Positions 32,834 to 42,334 of a stretch of 64,000 nt of DNA are shown here, piece after piece. Under the pieces are notes generated by a model. It was not told the DNA's origin. It made no database searches and worked only from the letters and a program-made list of their open reading frames with translations. Source of the DNA: Sinanaerobacter chloroacetimidivorans. GTDB lineage: Bacteria > Bacillota > Clostridia > Peptostreptococcales > Anaerovoracaceae. The number at the start of each line of letters is the position of its first letter. Position 1 is the first letter of the stretch. Both the position numbers and the translations under genes were made by a program. The DNA is taken from positions 1-64,000 of the forward strand of contig NZ_JAGSND010000019.1 of assembly GCF_018128545.1 (NCBI RefSeq). Reading direction: 5' to 3'.

Positions 32834-35065
32834 ATGAATTACGCTGCATGGGAAAATTTTAACGATGGAAACTGGAAACAAGAAATTGATGTAAGGGATT
32901 TTATTCAGAAGAATTATACGCCCTATGAGGGAAATGAGGACTTTTTAACGGGAACTACCGAGCGTACTGAAAAACTGTTGGCAAAATTAAATCTCCTGCT
33001 TGATCAGGAGAGGGAAAGAGGAGGGGTTCTTGATATTGATACCCAGACAGTCAGCTCCCTTACCAACTATAAGCCTGGATATCTGGACCAGGAGCTTGAG
33101 ATCATTGTGGGACTTCAGACCGATGCGCCGTTAAAAAGAGGCGTGAATCCCTTCGGCGGAGTCAATATGACCCGCAGGGCATGCGAGGCTTATGGCTATC
33201 ATCTTTCGGAAAAGGTGGAAAATGAATTCAAGTACAGAACCACCCACAACGACGGAGTATTTCGTGTTTATAATGAGGATATCAAAGCAGCACGTAATTG
33301 CGGCATTATCACCGGATTGCCCGACGCCTACGGAAGAGGACGAATCATTGGAGACTATCGGAGAGTGGCTCTTTACGGTGTGGATGTATTGATTGATTTT
33401 AAAGAAAAAGACAAGCAGGAGCTGGGAACCCAGGCCATGGATACAGAAACCATCCGTCAACTGGAAGAACTGTTCCAGCAGATCGCTTTTTTAAAGAAGC
33501 TAAAAGAGATGGCTGCTCTTTACGGCTTCGATATTTCCAAGCCTGCGGAGGACGCAAAACAAGCGGTTCAATGGCTTTATCTCGGTTATTTGGGCTCTAT
33601 TAAAGAGCAAAACGGTGCAGCTATGAGCCTGGGGAGAGTCAGCACCTTTTTGGATATTTACATGGAGCGGGATCTGAAAAACGGAATCCTGACGGAACAG
33701 GAAGCGCAGGAACTCTTTGATGATTTTGTACTGAAGCTGCGAATGGCCAGGCATTTAAGAACGCCCGAATACAATGAACTATTTGCAGGCGATCCCCTTT
33801 GGATTACAGAAGCAGTAGGAGGAATGGGGGAAGACGGAAGAACTCTTGTTACCAAAAGTTCATATCGTTTGCTCCATACGTTATATAACCTGGAACCATC
33901 CGCGGAACCAAATCTAACGATACTGTGGTCCAGCGCCCTTCCCGATAACTTCAAACGTTATGTGGCGAAGGTTTCCTGTGATACCGATGCTCTTCAATAT
34001 GAAAATGATGATGTGATGCGTCCGGGATTCGGGGATGATTATGCAATTGCCTGCTGTGTTTCCGCCATGAAAGTGGGAAAGGACATGCAGTTTTTCGGAG
34101 CCAGGGCCAATCTTGCCAAACTGCTGCTGATGAGTCTGAATGGGGGCCGTGATGAAATGAACGGAGAGCAGGTGGCTCCTTATCAAAAGCCTTATGAAGG
34201 CGAATATCTGGACTATGACCAAGTTTTGGAATCCATGGCTTTCTATCGTGAATGGCTGGCGAAAACCTATGTAAACGCCATGAATATCATCCATTATATG
34301 CATGACAAATATGCCTACGAAAAGACTCAAATGGCTCTCCATGATACTGCAGTACATCGCTTTATGGCCTTTGGCGTAGCCGGAATGTCCGTACTTGCAG
34401 ATTCCCTTTCCGCAATAAAACATGCCAAGGTCAGAGTCCTCCGGGATCAGACTGGTCTGATTCAGGATTTTGAGACAACCGGTGAGTATCCTGCCTTCGG
34501 AAATGATGAGGATGAAGTAGACAGCATTGCCAAAGAACAGGTACGGCTATTTGCAGCGGAACTGAAAAAACAGAAAACTTACAGGGATGCAGAACATACC
34601 TTATCGATCCTTACGATCACCTCCAATGTTGTATACGGGAAAAAGACCGGCTCAACGCCTGACGGCAGAAGGTCTGGAGAACCTTTTGCACCAGGGGCCA
34701 ATCCAATGCATAATCGGGAAAAAAATGGTGCACTGGCCTCATTGAACTCCGTTGCCAAGCTGACTTATGATATCTGTAAGGACGGTATATCCAATACCTT
34801 TACCATCGTACCCCAAGCACTAGGCCATACCGCTGAGGAACGTTATGGAAATCTGGTCTCCATCTTAGATGGTTACTTCAGCCAAAATGCCCACCATATC
34901 AATGTGAACGTTTTAAATAGGGAAACCTTGATAGAAGCAAGTGAATATCCGGAAAAATATCCGAATCTCACCATCCGTGTTTCCGGCTATGCGGTGAATT
35001 TCCATAAGCTGTCCCAAAAACAACAGCAGGAGGTCATTTCAAGAACCTTCCATGAGGCAATGTAA
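32834..35065 (+). CDS. pflB: Formate acetyltransferase (pyruvate formate-lyase)
   Basis: A 743-aa glycyl-radical enzyme converting pyruvate and CoA to acetyl-CoA and formate. The paired cysteines are Cys407-Cys408 ([14 protein letters not shown]) and the radical glycine is Gly718 ([10 protein letters not shown]) near the C-terminus. [16 protein letters not shown] and [20 protein letters not shown] support PFL rather than a diol dehydratase. ATG at 32834 follows GGAGATT; in-frame codons further upstream lie in the leader. pflA overlaps by one base (TAATG). Confidence 0.97.
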   Translation: MNYAAWENFNDGNWKQEIDVRDFIQKNYTPYEGNEDFLTGTTERTEKLLAKLNLLLDQERERGGVLDIDTQTVSSLTNYKPGYLDQELEIIVGLQTDAPLKRGVNPFGGVNMTRRACEAYGYHLSEKVENEFKYRTTHNDGVFRVYNEDIKAARNCGIITGLPDAYGRGRIIGDYRRVALYGVDVLIDFKEKDKQELGTQAMDTETIRQLEELFQQIAFLKKLKEMAALYGFDISKPAEDAKQAVQWLYLGYLGSIKEQNGAAMSLGRVSTFLDIYMERDLKNGILTEQEAQELFDDFVLKLRMARHLRTPEYNELFAGDPLWITEAVGGMGEDGRTLVTKSSYRLLHTLYNLEPSAEPNLTILWSSALPDNFKRYVAKVSCDTDALQYENDDVMRPGFGDDYAIACCVSAMKVGKDMQFFGARANLAKLLLMSLNGGRDEMNGEQVAPYQKPYEGEYLDYDQVLESMAFYREWLAKTYVNAMNIIHYMHDKYAYEKTQMALHDTAVHRFMAFGVAGMSVLADSLSAIKHAKVRVLRDQTGLIQDFETTGEYPAFGNDEDEVDSIAKEQVRLFAAELKKQKTYRDAEHTLSILTITSNVVYGKKTGSTPDGRRSGEPFAPGANPMHNREKNGALASLNSVAKLTYDICKDGISNTFTIVPQALGHTAEERYGNLVSILDGYFSQNAHHINVNVLNRETLIEASEYPEKYPNLTIRVSGYAVNFHKLSQKQQQEVISRTFHEAM

Positions 35066-35766
35066 TGAAAGGGATTATACATTCTTTTCAGAGTATGGGT
35101 GCGGTAGACGGCCCAGGGCTCCGCTATGTCATCTTCATGCAGGGCTGCCCCTTAAGATGTGTTTACTGCCATAATCCTGACACCTGGACTCCGGAGGGCA
35201 GGGCGTACAGCGTTGAGGAAGTCTTTCAGAAAATAATGCGCTATCGGGCGTATTTCGGGAAGGAAGGCGGAGTAACCGTTTCAGGGGGAGAACCCCTGCT
35301 TCAATGGGAGTTTGTTGCTGCGCTTTTTGCAAAGCTGAAAAATGCCGGCATTCATACTGCTCTGGATACTTCCGGAATCGGCTCTATGGAAGGTGCACGA
35401 ACTGTTTTGGAAGGAACCGACCTGGTTTTGTGCGATGTCAAGTTTTCCAGTGAGGCAGAATATCAAAAATACTGCAAGGCAGACATGAAAAAGGTACTTT
35501 CATTTCTCAGGCTTACGGAAGACATGAAAATTCCTCTATGGATTCGGCATGTGGTGGTTCCGGGACTTACCAACAGAGAAGAATCCTTGGCAGAGATTAT
35601 GGAAATCTCCGAAGGATTATCGAATTTCAAGAAAATAGAATTCCTGCCGTTTAAAAAGCTTTGTACTGTAAAGTACAAAGCTTTAGGCATCCCTTTTCTC
35701 CTGGAACAATGTGATGAATGTCCGGATAGTGCAATAGAAGAGATCCGGCTTAAGTTTGGAGTGTGA
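35065..35766 (+). CDS. pflA: Pyruvate formate-lyase activating enzyme
   Basis: A 233-aa radical-SAM protein that installs the glycyl radical on PflB. The cluster motif is Cys28-x3-Cys32-x2-Cys35 (GCPLRCVYCHNPDTW). GGVTVSGGEPLLQ binds SAM; DVKF and WIRHVVVPGLTN are family motifs. Usual length, without extra ferredoxin domain, so it is the true PFL activase type. Co-transcribed with pflB. Confidence 0.96.
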   Translation: MKGIIHSFQSMGAVDGPGLRYVIFMQGCPLRCVYCHNPDTWTPEGRAYSVEEVFQKIMRYRAYFGKEGGVTVSGGEPLLQWEFVAALFAKLKNAGIHTALDTSGIGSMEGARTVLEGTDLVLCDVKFSSEAEYQKYCKADMKKVLSFLRLTEDMKIPLWIRHVVVPGLTNREESLAEIMEISEGLSNFKKIEFLPFKKLCTVKYKALGIPFLLEQCDECPDSAIEEIRLKFGV

Positions 35767-35794
35767 GTCTTTCTGCAAGAAGCATACTATTATA

Positions 35795-36568
35795 TCATTG
35801 CTTTTCACACGTTACGCAGAGAGCGATAATCAAATTTGCCTTTATTGTGCCGTCCGGGCATAAAATAAGGTCTCTTCCTATGTTATTCGTGGCCAGTCTT
35901 GTTTCACAAGCTGGATTGCAGAATTCACTGAAACGTGGTAAGAATGCACTGTTTCTCGTTGAAGGCATGCATAACTCGAAGAAATTAGTCAGTATTAACG
36001 GAGTACGGCAATCTGCGATATTTACGTTCGCACAGACCGTGAATACAACCTCTCGGTCGGATCTGTCACTGAGCAGTAAATCCATAGTTACCAGAACGTC
36101 GCCGGAAATGGCGATGTTTTGTGTGCCGAATATTGGGGTACCTTTACACTGTTCATCACAGTCATCTGTATCGGCAAAGAGCACCTTTTCGGAAAATGTT
36201 CCGTCTGGACCAACAACTTTCACCTCTTCACAGTGCGCATCCTGAATAAACGTGGCACCTGAGATCGTGGTGTTTACATCTAAAGTAAGGTTTGACGGAT
36301 CTTCCACATTCAGCGGGTTAAAGAACCTCTTGCAGCGAATGTCTATGACTCTTCTCAGCCTGTGACCCTTTGGAATGGCTGGTGAAAAGCATTGATTTGT
36401 CACAGTTTTCAGCCCTTGTAGATTAAAAAGAACAGCATCGTATACCTTCTGAACAAAGATGGGCTCAGATACTACGTCCTTTAAATTTCCGCTAAACTCG
36501 CAGAGCTGGTTTGCATTGCAGCATTTTTGAAAGAGGTCCGGCGATATGTTGCCACCGAAACAACTCAT
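35795..36568 (-). CDS. Cys-rich hypothetical protein
   Basis: A 257-aa protein with about seventeen cysteines spread over its whole length (SCFGG, KCCNANQLC, DTDDCDEQC, EFCNPAC, LCVTCEKQ at the end). The region about 30-180 looks beta-rich, with VSEPIFVQKVYDAVLFNLQGL at the start of a repeated-strand domain. No signal peptide or membrane segment is seen, so a cytoplasmic metal-binding or spore-layer protein is possible, but I do not recognise the family. A shortened relative lies at 129-374. AAAGGAGGG precedes the ATG. It converges with pflA. Confidence 0.75.
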   Translation of the reverse strand: MSCFGGNISPDLFQKCCNANQLCEFSGNLKDVVSEPIFVQKVYDAVLFNLQGLKTVTNQCFSPAIPKGHRLRRVIDIRCKRFFNPLNVEDPSNLTLDVNTTISGATFIQDAHCEEVKVVGPDGTFSEKVLFADTDDCDEQCKGTPIFGTQNIAISGDVLVTMDLLLSDRSDREVVFTVCANVNIADCRTPLILTNFFELCMPSTRNSAFLPRFSEFCNPACETRLATNNIGRDLILCPDGTIKANLIIALCVTCEKQ

Positions 36569-36636
36569 ATATTTCCCTCCTTTAACCGGTCTTTTAATTA
36601 TTTCTTTTCAAGGTCAGTATATTCACGTTTCAATGT

Positions 36637-36654
36637 TTGTGTTACTTTACACAA
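36637..36654. promoter_or_regulatory. TTGTGT-N6-ACACAA palindrome
   Basis: Outer TTGTG/CACAA arms are those of a Rex site, but the inner bases differ from consensus. It lies 69 bases before the Cys-rich gene (minus strand) and 132 before msrAB. Confidence 0.35.
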
Positions 36655-36785
36655 AAAAATATAGATTGCAGAAAGTATAAGATTCTTATTATTTTCTGAG
36701 GGTATAATAAACCATAAAGCCGGTTTCATCCGGTTGCTATTTCAATATTCCCGTCGAATTGCAGAGAAAGGTAAGGAAGGTGAAT

Positions 36786-37754
36786 ATGATGTCTGAACAA
36801 AACAGAAAAGAAATTTATTTAGCCGGCGGCTGTTTCTGGGGACTTCAGAAATTCCTGGATGAAATCTCAGGGGTTCTTGAGACAGAAGTTGGATATGCCA
36901 ATGGCAGAACTCAGTGTCCGACCTATGAAGCGGTTTGCTATTCCAACACCGGTCATGCTGAAACGGTAAAAGTAATCTACGACTCCGCTGTTTTAAGCCT
37001 CACCAGGCTGTTGTCCCTGTACTACAAAGTAATCGATCCTACCGCATTGAACAGACAGGGTCATGATGTGGGAAGCCAGTACCGTACAGGTATTTATTAT
37101 GTGGATCCTGAGGATCAGCCCGTCATCAGGCAATCCCTGGATCTGCTGCAAAAGGAATATCAAAAGCCCATTGCAGTGGAATTGAAACCATTGGAGAACT
37201 ATTCCCCGGCTGAAGAATATCATCAAAAATATTTGAATAAAAATCCCGGCGGTTATTGCCACATTGGAGCAGAACACTTTGATTTGGCCAGAAACTCTAT
37301 CGTTGATCCAATGGACTATCAGGCTGCTTCCGATGGGGAACTGAAGGAGAAGCTCTCCCCATTACAGTATGATGTTACCATGAAGCATGCTACGGAAGCT
37401 CCTTATGCCAATGAGTACTGGAATCATTATGAAGAAGGTATCTATGTTGATATTACAACAGGTGAGCCTTTATTCACTTCAAAGGATAAATTTGAGGCCT
37501 GCGGCTGGCCGTCTTTTTCAAAACCCATCGATCCGGGAGTGGTGAAGAGCAGAAAAGACAGGTCTCTCGGAATGGTTCGTGATGAAGTGTCAAGCAGAGT
37601 GGGAAATGCACATTTGGGACATGTTTTTCAAGACGGTCCGATGGAACTCGGGGGGATGCGATATTGCATTAACAGCGCCTCTCTGCGATTTGTACCAAAG
37701 GATAAAATGGCGGAGGAAGGATACGCAAAATATCTTTCCCTTCTGGAGGAATAA
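36786..37754 (+). CDS. msrAB: Bifunctional peptide methionine sulfoxide reductase MsrA/MsrB
   Basis: A 322-aa fusion repairing both Met-S-oxide and Met-R-oxide. The MsrA part (about 1-165) has the nucleophile Cys16 in GGCFWGLQ and GHDVGSQYRTGIYY. The MsrB part (about 175-315) has CGWPSFSKPI, GNAHLGHVF and the catalytic Cys294 in RYCINSASLRF; it is a Cys form, not selenocysteine. The CxxC zinc pairs of many MsrB proteins are absent. ATG at 36786 follows GGAAGG. No signal peptide, so cytoplasmic. Confidence 0.96.
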   Translation: MMSEQNRKEIYLAGGCFWGLQKFLDEISGVLETEVGYANGRTQCPTYEAVCYSNTGHAETVKVIYDSAVLSLTRLLSLYYKVIDPTALNRQGHDVGSQYRTGIYYVDPEDQPVIRQSLDLLQKEYQKPIAVELKPLENYSPAEEYHQKYLNKNPGGYCHIGAEHFDLARNSIVDPMDYQAASDGELKEKLSPLQYDVTMKHATEAPYANEYWNHYEEGIYVDITTGEPLFTSKDKFEACGWPSFSKPIDPGVVKSRKDRSLGMVRDEVSSRVGNAHLGHVFQDGPMELGGMRYCINSASLRFVPKDKMAEEGYAKYLSLLEE

Positions 37755-37768
37755 CCAAAAGAAACGGT

Positions 37769-37796
37769 TTGATTCATTAGTAAAATTTGCTATAAT
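37769..37796 (+). promoter_or_regulatory. Promoter ahead of the transglutaminase-like gene
   Basis: TTGATT (37769-37774), 16 bases, TATAAT (37791-37796). Confidence 0.6.
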
Positions 37797-37871
37797 GTAT
37801 AATGCTTCAATATAGAAGAAAATGATGCGATCATTTTAAATATGCTATTATTAATGTAGTGGAGAGTAGCA

Positions 37872-38963
37872 ATGCTGCTGAATGGGAAACCTTGCTTTCA
37901 GGATTTTGAAGTAATATACAAAGGAAATCGTATATTAGTGAGAAATGAAGGCCAAGAAGGAGAACGCCTTTTTATTAATAGTATCCTGCAGGATCAAAAC
38001 AAGGGGTCTGATAATGGAAAATTAACAGGCTTTCTTACCGATGCAAACAATAACTCAGAAAGGGTAGAGGTGTATCTCACCGGGTCGGATACTCTGGATT
38101 GCTGTATTAATGTTGACGGTATTCAGATTTTCCCTGCTGCTGCGGTAAGAGAACAGACAAAAGACAGCGCTGAAAAAAGGAATTATGCTAAAAATAATCA
38201 AGTTCTGCTCTTTGTTATCATTATGATTATTTGTGCCATTACCTTTTTTTCAATGCGGGGGGCCTTTGAAAGTGAATTGCCGCAGAACTTTATTGAGCCT
38301 GTGGTATCGGACTCCGATTCGCCGGTCTCATCCGATCCTTCCGGAAATGAATTTGATACCGGCCAGGACATCCCTCAGGAACTGATCGAAAAGAACTTTA
38401 CCTGGACCTACGGAGACAGGCAGTGGTCTTATATGATGAAAATTCCGAAGTCTGCCTGTGATTTTTACAAAACAGTGGACCGGCAGGAAATCAGTAATTA
38501 CAGCTATTATGTAAAGGATACGGCAGATGATAAATATCTGGAGGCGCTGGTAGAGGAATTTAAATCAGCAGCAGAAAAAGAAAATTATTCCGAATATGAT
38601 ATCATAAACAATATCATCTGCTTTGTACAGAATTTAAATTACGTCAGCGATATTGTAGGGACCGGATACGATGAATATCCGAAATTTCCTCTGGAAACCC
38701 TTGCAGATGAAGGCGGAGACTGCGAAGACAGTGCGATTCTGCTGGCTTCCTTATTAAGGGAACTGGGTTATGATACTGTGCTGATACAGCTCCCGAATCA
38801 TATGGCAGTCGGCCTCAAGGGAGATGAAAATGTCAGGGGGGTTTACTATGAGGTGGACGGGGTCCGCTACTTTTATATCGAAACAACATCAACCGGGTGG
38901 AAAATCGGGGAAGTTCCGGATGAAGTTGAAAATGAAACCGCAAAAATATTATCCTTAAATTAA
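37872..38963 (+). CDS. Membrane-anchored transglutaminase-like protein
   Basis: A 363-aa protein. Residues 1-105 form a cytoplasmic beta-rich domain, followed by one membrane segment (about 113-132, QVLLFVIIMIICAITFFSM), a Ser/Asp/Pro-rich linker and an extracellular transglutaminase/cysteine-protease fold. The triad is seen as Cys in DEGGDCEDSAIL, His in LPNHMAVG and Glu in FYIETTSTGWKIG. It may act on peptides or wall proteins. The next gene follows 19 bases on. Confidence 0.8.
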   Translation: MLLNGKPCFQDFEVIYKGNRILVRNEGQEGERLFINSILQDQNKGSDNGKLTGFLTDANNNSERVEVYLTGSDTLDCCINVDGIQIFPAAAVREQTKDSAEKRNYAKNNQVLLFVIIMIICAITFFSMRGAFESELPQNFIEPVVSDSDSPVSSDPSGNEFDTGQDIPQELIEKNFTWTYGDRQWSYMMKIPKSACDFYKTVDRQEISNYSYYVKDTADDKYLEALVEEFKSAAEKENYSEYDIINNIICFVQNLNYVSDIVGTGYDEYPKFPLETLADEGGDCEDSAILLASLLRELGYDTVLIQLPNHMAVGLKGDENVRGVYYEVDGVRYFYIETTSTGWKIGEVPDEVENETAKILSLN

Positions 38964-38982
38964 GAAGGAAAATGGAGTTGCT

Positions 38983-39516
38983 ATGAGATTATTTATTGCA
39001 ATCAATTTTGATGAAGAAATAAAAAACTATTTGATGAATTTGATAGAAGAGTTCAAACAGTCAGCAGAAAAAGGGAATTTTACGCTGAGAAATAATTTAC
39101 ACCTTACCATGGTCTTTATCGGAGAGGTCAGTACGGATCAATTGGGACTGATAAAATCTGCCATGAATCGGATTAAAGAAGAACCCTTTTCCATAACCAT
39201 CGGAGGCCTCGGTAAATTTAAAAGAAGAGGCGGAGATATCTATTGGGTAGATGTGGAAAAAAATCAATCCTTAGGGTCTATCAACAGCCTGCTTTCCTCT
39301 GAATTGAGAAAGGCAGGCTTTCAAATTGAAGACAGAGAATTTACACCGCATCTGACACTGGGCCGTGAAGTGATACTGAAAACGCATCAGGATATGGAAA
39401 AATATAAACAGCTTGCACAGAACAGAGAAATGCAGGTAACAAAAGTAAGCTTGATGAAATCGGAAAGGATCAGCGGAAAGCTTACTTACACGGAGATTTA
39501 TGCAAAAGATCTGTAA
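38983..39516 (+). CDS. thpR: RNA 2',3'-cyclic phosphodiesterase (2H family)
   Basis: A 177-aa 2H phosphoesterase with the two HxTx motifs HLTM (His40) and HLTL (His123) at the usual separation, and start MRLFIAINFDEEIKNYL. The family hydrolyses 2',3'-cyclic phosphates (and can ligate tRNA halves in vitro). It is followed by an Smr gene and a macrodomain gene with short gaps. Confidence 0.93.
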   Translation: MRLFIAINFDEEIKNYLMNLIEEFKQSAEKGNFTLRNNLHLTMVFIGEVSTDQLGLIKSAMNRIKEEPFSITIGGLGKFKRRGGDIYWVDVEKNQSLGSINSLLSSELRKAGFQIEDREFTPHLTLGREVILKTHQDMEKYKQLAQNREMQVTKVSLMKSERISGKLTYTEIYAKDL

Positions 39517-39561
39517 GAAAGGTTTATCAGAGCAGGAACTGTCGGATAAGGAGCTAAGTGA

Positions 39562-39900
39562 ATGAAGAAAATAAGAGAAATCAATTTAGAGTATGGCAGT
39601 CCCAGTGTTGATGCGGCATTACGGACCCTGGTGAGCCAGCTTGGAACTTGTAAAGGGCAGGGCTGCAAGGCGGTAGTACTGGTTCATGGATATGGTTCCT
39701 CCGGGGTTGGAGGCAGCATTAAAGCCGCGGTACGGAGCAAGCTGCGGGAATCCAGTCTGCAAGGCATCGTCAGGGCCTACTGCGGAGGAGAGCAATGGTT
39801 TGAAAGAAAACGGGATTTCATCAATGTCTGCCCGTCTTTGACGGAGGTTCAAAGAAAAATAGATGGGAACCAGGGTGTAACCATAGTCTTGATAAAATGA
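39562..39900 (+). CDS. Smr-domain protein
   Basis: A 112-aa stand-alone Smr domain, a small fold with nicking endonuclease or RNA-cleaving activity. INLEYGSPSVDAALRTL takes the place of the LDLHG start motif, and VVLVHGYGSSGVGGSIKAAV is the H-G-x-G loop. The N-terminal Asp-x-His is lost, so activity may differ from MutS2-type Smr. It ends 12 bases before the macrodomain gene. Confidence 0.78.
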   Translation: MKKIREINLEYGSPSVDAALRTLVSQLGTCKGQGCKAVVLVHGYGSSGVGGSIKAAVRSKLRESSLQGIVRAYCGGEQWFERKRDFINVCPSLTEVQRKIDGNQGVTIVLIK

Positions 39901-39912
39901 AAGGAAATTCCT

Positions 39913-40407
39913 ATGGGGTTAGCAATTGTTAAAGGAGATATCACTCTTTTGAAAGTAGATGCCATCGTCAATGCAGCCAATGAGACACTTCTTGGCGGGG
40001 GCGGAGTTGATGGCGCTATCCATAGAGCAGCGGGAAAGGAACTGCTGGAAGAATGCAGGACACTGCACGGGTGTAAAACCGGAGAAGCCAAGATTACCAA
40101 AGGATATCGGCTTCCCGCCGGATACGTGATACACACCGTAGGGCCCGTCTGGCACGGAGGAAATCAGGGTGAACCGGAGCGTCTGGCAACCTGTTACCGG
40201 AGCAGTCTCCGACTGGCGCTGGAGCATAATATAAAAAGCATCGCTTTCCCGGCTATCAGTACCGGCGTTTATGGCTACCCGAAGAAGGAGGCTGCAATCA
40301 TCGCAGTAAATACAGTGAAAGAATTTTTAAAAGACCACGATATGGAGGTTACTTTTGTTGCTTTCAGTGATCCGGATCAGAAATTATATACTGAAATTCT
40401 GAAATAA
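39913..40407 (+). CDS. Macrodomain protein (ADP-ribose-processing)
   Basis: A 164-aa macrodomain of the MacroD/YmdB type. [54 protein letters not shown] and [20 protein letters not shown] are its ADP-ribose-binding loops, all intact. Members hydrolyse O-acetyl-ADP-ribose, mono-ADP-ribosyl esters or ADP-ribose-1''-phosphate. It is the last gene of the thpR-Smr run. Confidence 0.93.
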   Translation: MGLAIVKGDITLLKVDAIVNAANETLLGGGGVDGAIHRAAGKELLEECRTLHGCKTGEAKITKGYRLPAGYVIHTVGPVWHGGNQGEPERLATCYRSSLRLALEHNIKSIAFPAISTGVYGYPKKEAAIIAVNTVKEFLKDHDMEVTFVAFSDPDQKLYTEILK

Positions 40408-40472
40408 CATATTGATTTTTGCAAAAGCATGGCTGTCATATCGTATAGAAACGAATTTGACATGACCTGGGT

Positions 40473-40501
40473 TTGACATTACTGTAAAGGTAAGATAAAA
40501 T
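40473..40501 (+). promoter_or_regulatory. Promoter of the ABC-F gene
   Basis: TTGACA (40473-40478), 17 bases, TAAAAT (40496-40501). Confidence 0.72.
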
Positions 40502-40535
40502 AATAAGATATGATTTTTTTACCTAAGGAGAAATA

Positions 40536-42140
40536 ATGATAACTGTAACGAATGTAAGCCTGAATTTCAGCGGCACAACACTATTTAAAGATGTTAATTT
40601 AAAGTTTACACCGGGAAACTGCTATGGAATTATCGGTGCAAATGGAGCCGGGAAGTCGACTTTTTTAAGAATTTTATCCGGTGATTTAGAGCCTTCCACA
40701 GGGGAAATCAGCATACCGGATCATGTACGCTTGTCTGTTTTAAAGCAGGATCACTTTGCCTATGATGAATTTACGGTACTGGATACCATTATTATGGGAA
40801 ATGCCAGATTATATGAGATCATGAAAGAAAAGGATGCACTTTATGCAAAGGAAGATTTTAATGATGAAGACGGAATCAAAGCATCAGAATTAGAAGGAGA
40901 ATTTGCCGAACTCAACGGTTGGGAAGCGGAATCCGATGCCAGCAGACTGGTACAGGGGCTGGGGCTCGGCGTGGACTTCTTATACCGTGACATGAACAGC
41001 CTGAACGGTAAGGAAAAGGTTAAGGTGCTTCTCGCTCAAGCGCTCTTTGGAAAGCCTGAAGTAATTTTGCTGGATGAGCCCACCAACCATCTTGACATAT
41101 TAGCCATTAACTGGCTTGAGGATTTCCTGCTGGATTATGAAGGAACGGTCATCGTCGTATCCCATGACAGACATTTCCTGAATACGGTTTGTACCAATAT
41201 CGTTGACGTGGATTATGGGAAAATCAGAATGTTCGTGGGCAACTATGAATTCTGGTACGAATCCAGTCAGCTGATTCAGAAAATGATAAAGGACCAGAAT
41301 AAGAAAAGCGAAGATAAAATCCGTGAGCTGCAGAACTTTATCCAGCGATTTTCCGCAAACAAATCAAAATCCAAACAGGCAACTTCAAGGAAAAAGCTAT
41401 TGGATAAACTTACGGTTGAGGAGCTTCCCACTTCCTCAAGAAGATATCCGTATGTTGGATTCAATATGGATAGAGAGCCGGGCAAGGAAATTCTGACCGT
41501 TGAAGGAATCAGCAAGACCGTTGACGGCGTCAAGGTTTTGGATCAGGTTTCCTTCCGCATGAACAAGGGAGATAAAATAGCTTTTGTCGGAGAAAATGAA
41601 ATTGCCAATACCACCCTGTTCAAGATTTTGATGGAAGAAATGGAACCGGATGAAGGCACCTTCAAATGGGGGGTCAGCACTTCTCAATCCTATTTCCCGC
41701 TGGACAATTCGGCGTTTTTTAACGATTGTGATCTAAATCTGATAAAATGGCTGGGTCAGTTTACGGAGGAAACAACCGAAACCTTCCTGCGAGGCTTCCT
41801 CGGAAGAATGCTGTTCTCGGGAGACGATGTTTTCAAACCGGTCAAAGTACTGTCCGGCGGAGAAAAAGTGCGATGCATGCTTTCCAGAATGATGCTTTAC
41901 GGAGCCAATGTACTGGTGTTGGATCAGCCTACCAACCATCTGGATTTGGAGTCCATTACAGCGGTGAATAACGGCTTGATCGACTTTAAAGGATTGCTTC
42001 TCTTTGCCTCCCATGATCATCAGTTTATTCAGACCATTGCAAATAGAATTATTGAGATCCAGGAGGACGGCTCCATTATTGATAAAACCTGTACTTATGA
42101 GGAGTTTATCGAAAGCTATCAGAAGGGTAAACAGGAATAA
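40536..42140 (+). CDS. ABC-F family ATPase (YkpA/YbiT-like)
   Basis: A 534-aa soluble protein of two ATP-binding domains, without membrane segments; ABC-F proteins act on ribosomes in translation control or antibiotic protection. Domain 1 has GANGAGKST (34-42) and LLDEPTNHLD (Glu181), but its signature is LNGKEK (156-161). Domain 2 has a degenerate Walker A (GENEIANTT, 352-360), a good LSGGEK signature (439-444) and LDQPTNHLD with Gln464 in place of the catalytic Glu. The linker (about 250-310) is Lys-rich, as usual. So one composite ATP site looks intact and the other weakened. Confidence 0.93.
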   Translation: MITVTNVSLNFSGTTLFKDVNLKFTPGNCYGIIGANGAGKSTFLRILSGDLEPSTGEISIPDHVRLSVLKQDHFAYDEFTVLDTIIMGNARLYEIMKEKDALYAKEDFNDEDGIKASELEGEFAELNGWEAESDASRLVQGLGLGVDFLYRDMNSLNGKEKVKVLLAQALFGKPEVILLDEPTNHLDILAINWLEDFLLDYEGTVIVVSHDRHFLNTVCTNIVDVDYGKIRMFVGNYEFWYESSQLIQKMIKDQNKKSEDKIRELQNFIQRFSANKSKSKQATSRKKLLDKLTVEELPTSSRRYPYVGFNMDREPGKEILTVEGISKTVDGVKVLDQVSFRMNKGDKIAFVGENEIANTTLFKILMEEMEPDEGTFKWGVSTSQSYFPLDNSAFFNDCDLNLIKWLGQFTEETTETFLRGFLGRMLFSGDDVFKPVKVLSGGEKVRCMLSRMMLYGANVLVLDQPTNHLDLESITAVNNGLIDFKGLLLFASHDHQFIQTIANRIIEIQEDGSIIDKTCTYEEFIESYQKGKQE

Positions 42141-42173
42141 AACCAGAGGAGTTCATAAATCTATGTGAAATAT

Positions 42174-42203
42174 CAGGATAGGGTAAACCTATCCTGTTTT
42201 TTT
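42174..42203 (+). terminator. Intrinsic terminator after the ABC-F gene
   Basis: CAGGATAGG (42174-42182) pairs perfectly with CCTATCCTG (42188-42196), followed by seven T residues. Confidence 0.93.
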
Positions 42204-42244
42204 CTATTTACAAATATGATGTGGTATGGTATTATTCTATTATA

Positions 42245-42276
42245 TTATATATTTAGATAATTATCTAAATATATAA
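42245..42276. promoter_or_regulatory. Perfect 32-bp palindrome, operator of the ArsR/SdpI pair
   Basis: TTATATATTTAGATAA (42245-42260) is followed directly by its exact reverse complement (42261-42276). It lies 59 bases before the ArsR-type gene and fits ArsR/SdpR autoregulation. Confidence 0.7.
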
Positions 42277-42334
42277 TCGCATAATCACAGAACCGGATCC
42301 TGTAAATATGCTCCACTTAAAGGGAGGTGAAGCC

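Noticed and set aside
35763-36245. A 160-codon open frame on the plus strand opposite the Cys-rich gene
   Set aside because: No ribosome site, no domain, and the opposite strand has a strong ribosome site and a coherent Cys-rich protein related to the remnant at 129-374.
37661-37670. Selenocysteine in the MsrB half, as found in some Clostridia
   Set aside because: The catalytic position is TGC (Cys294), so no recoding is needed.
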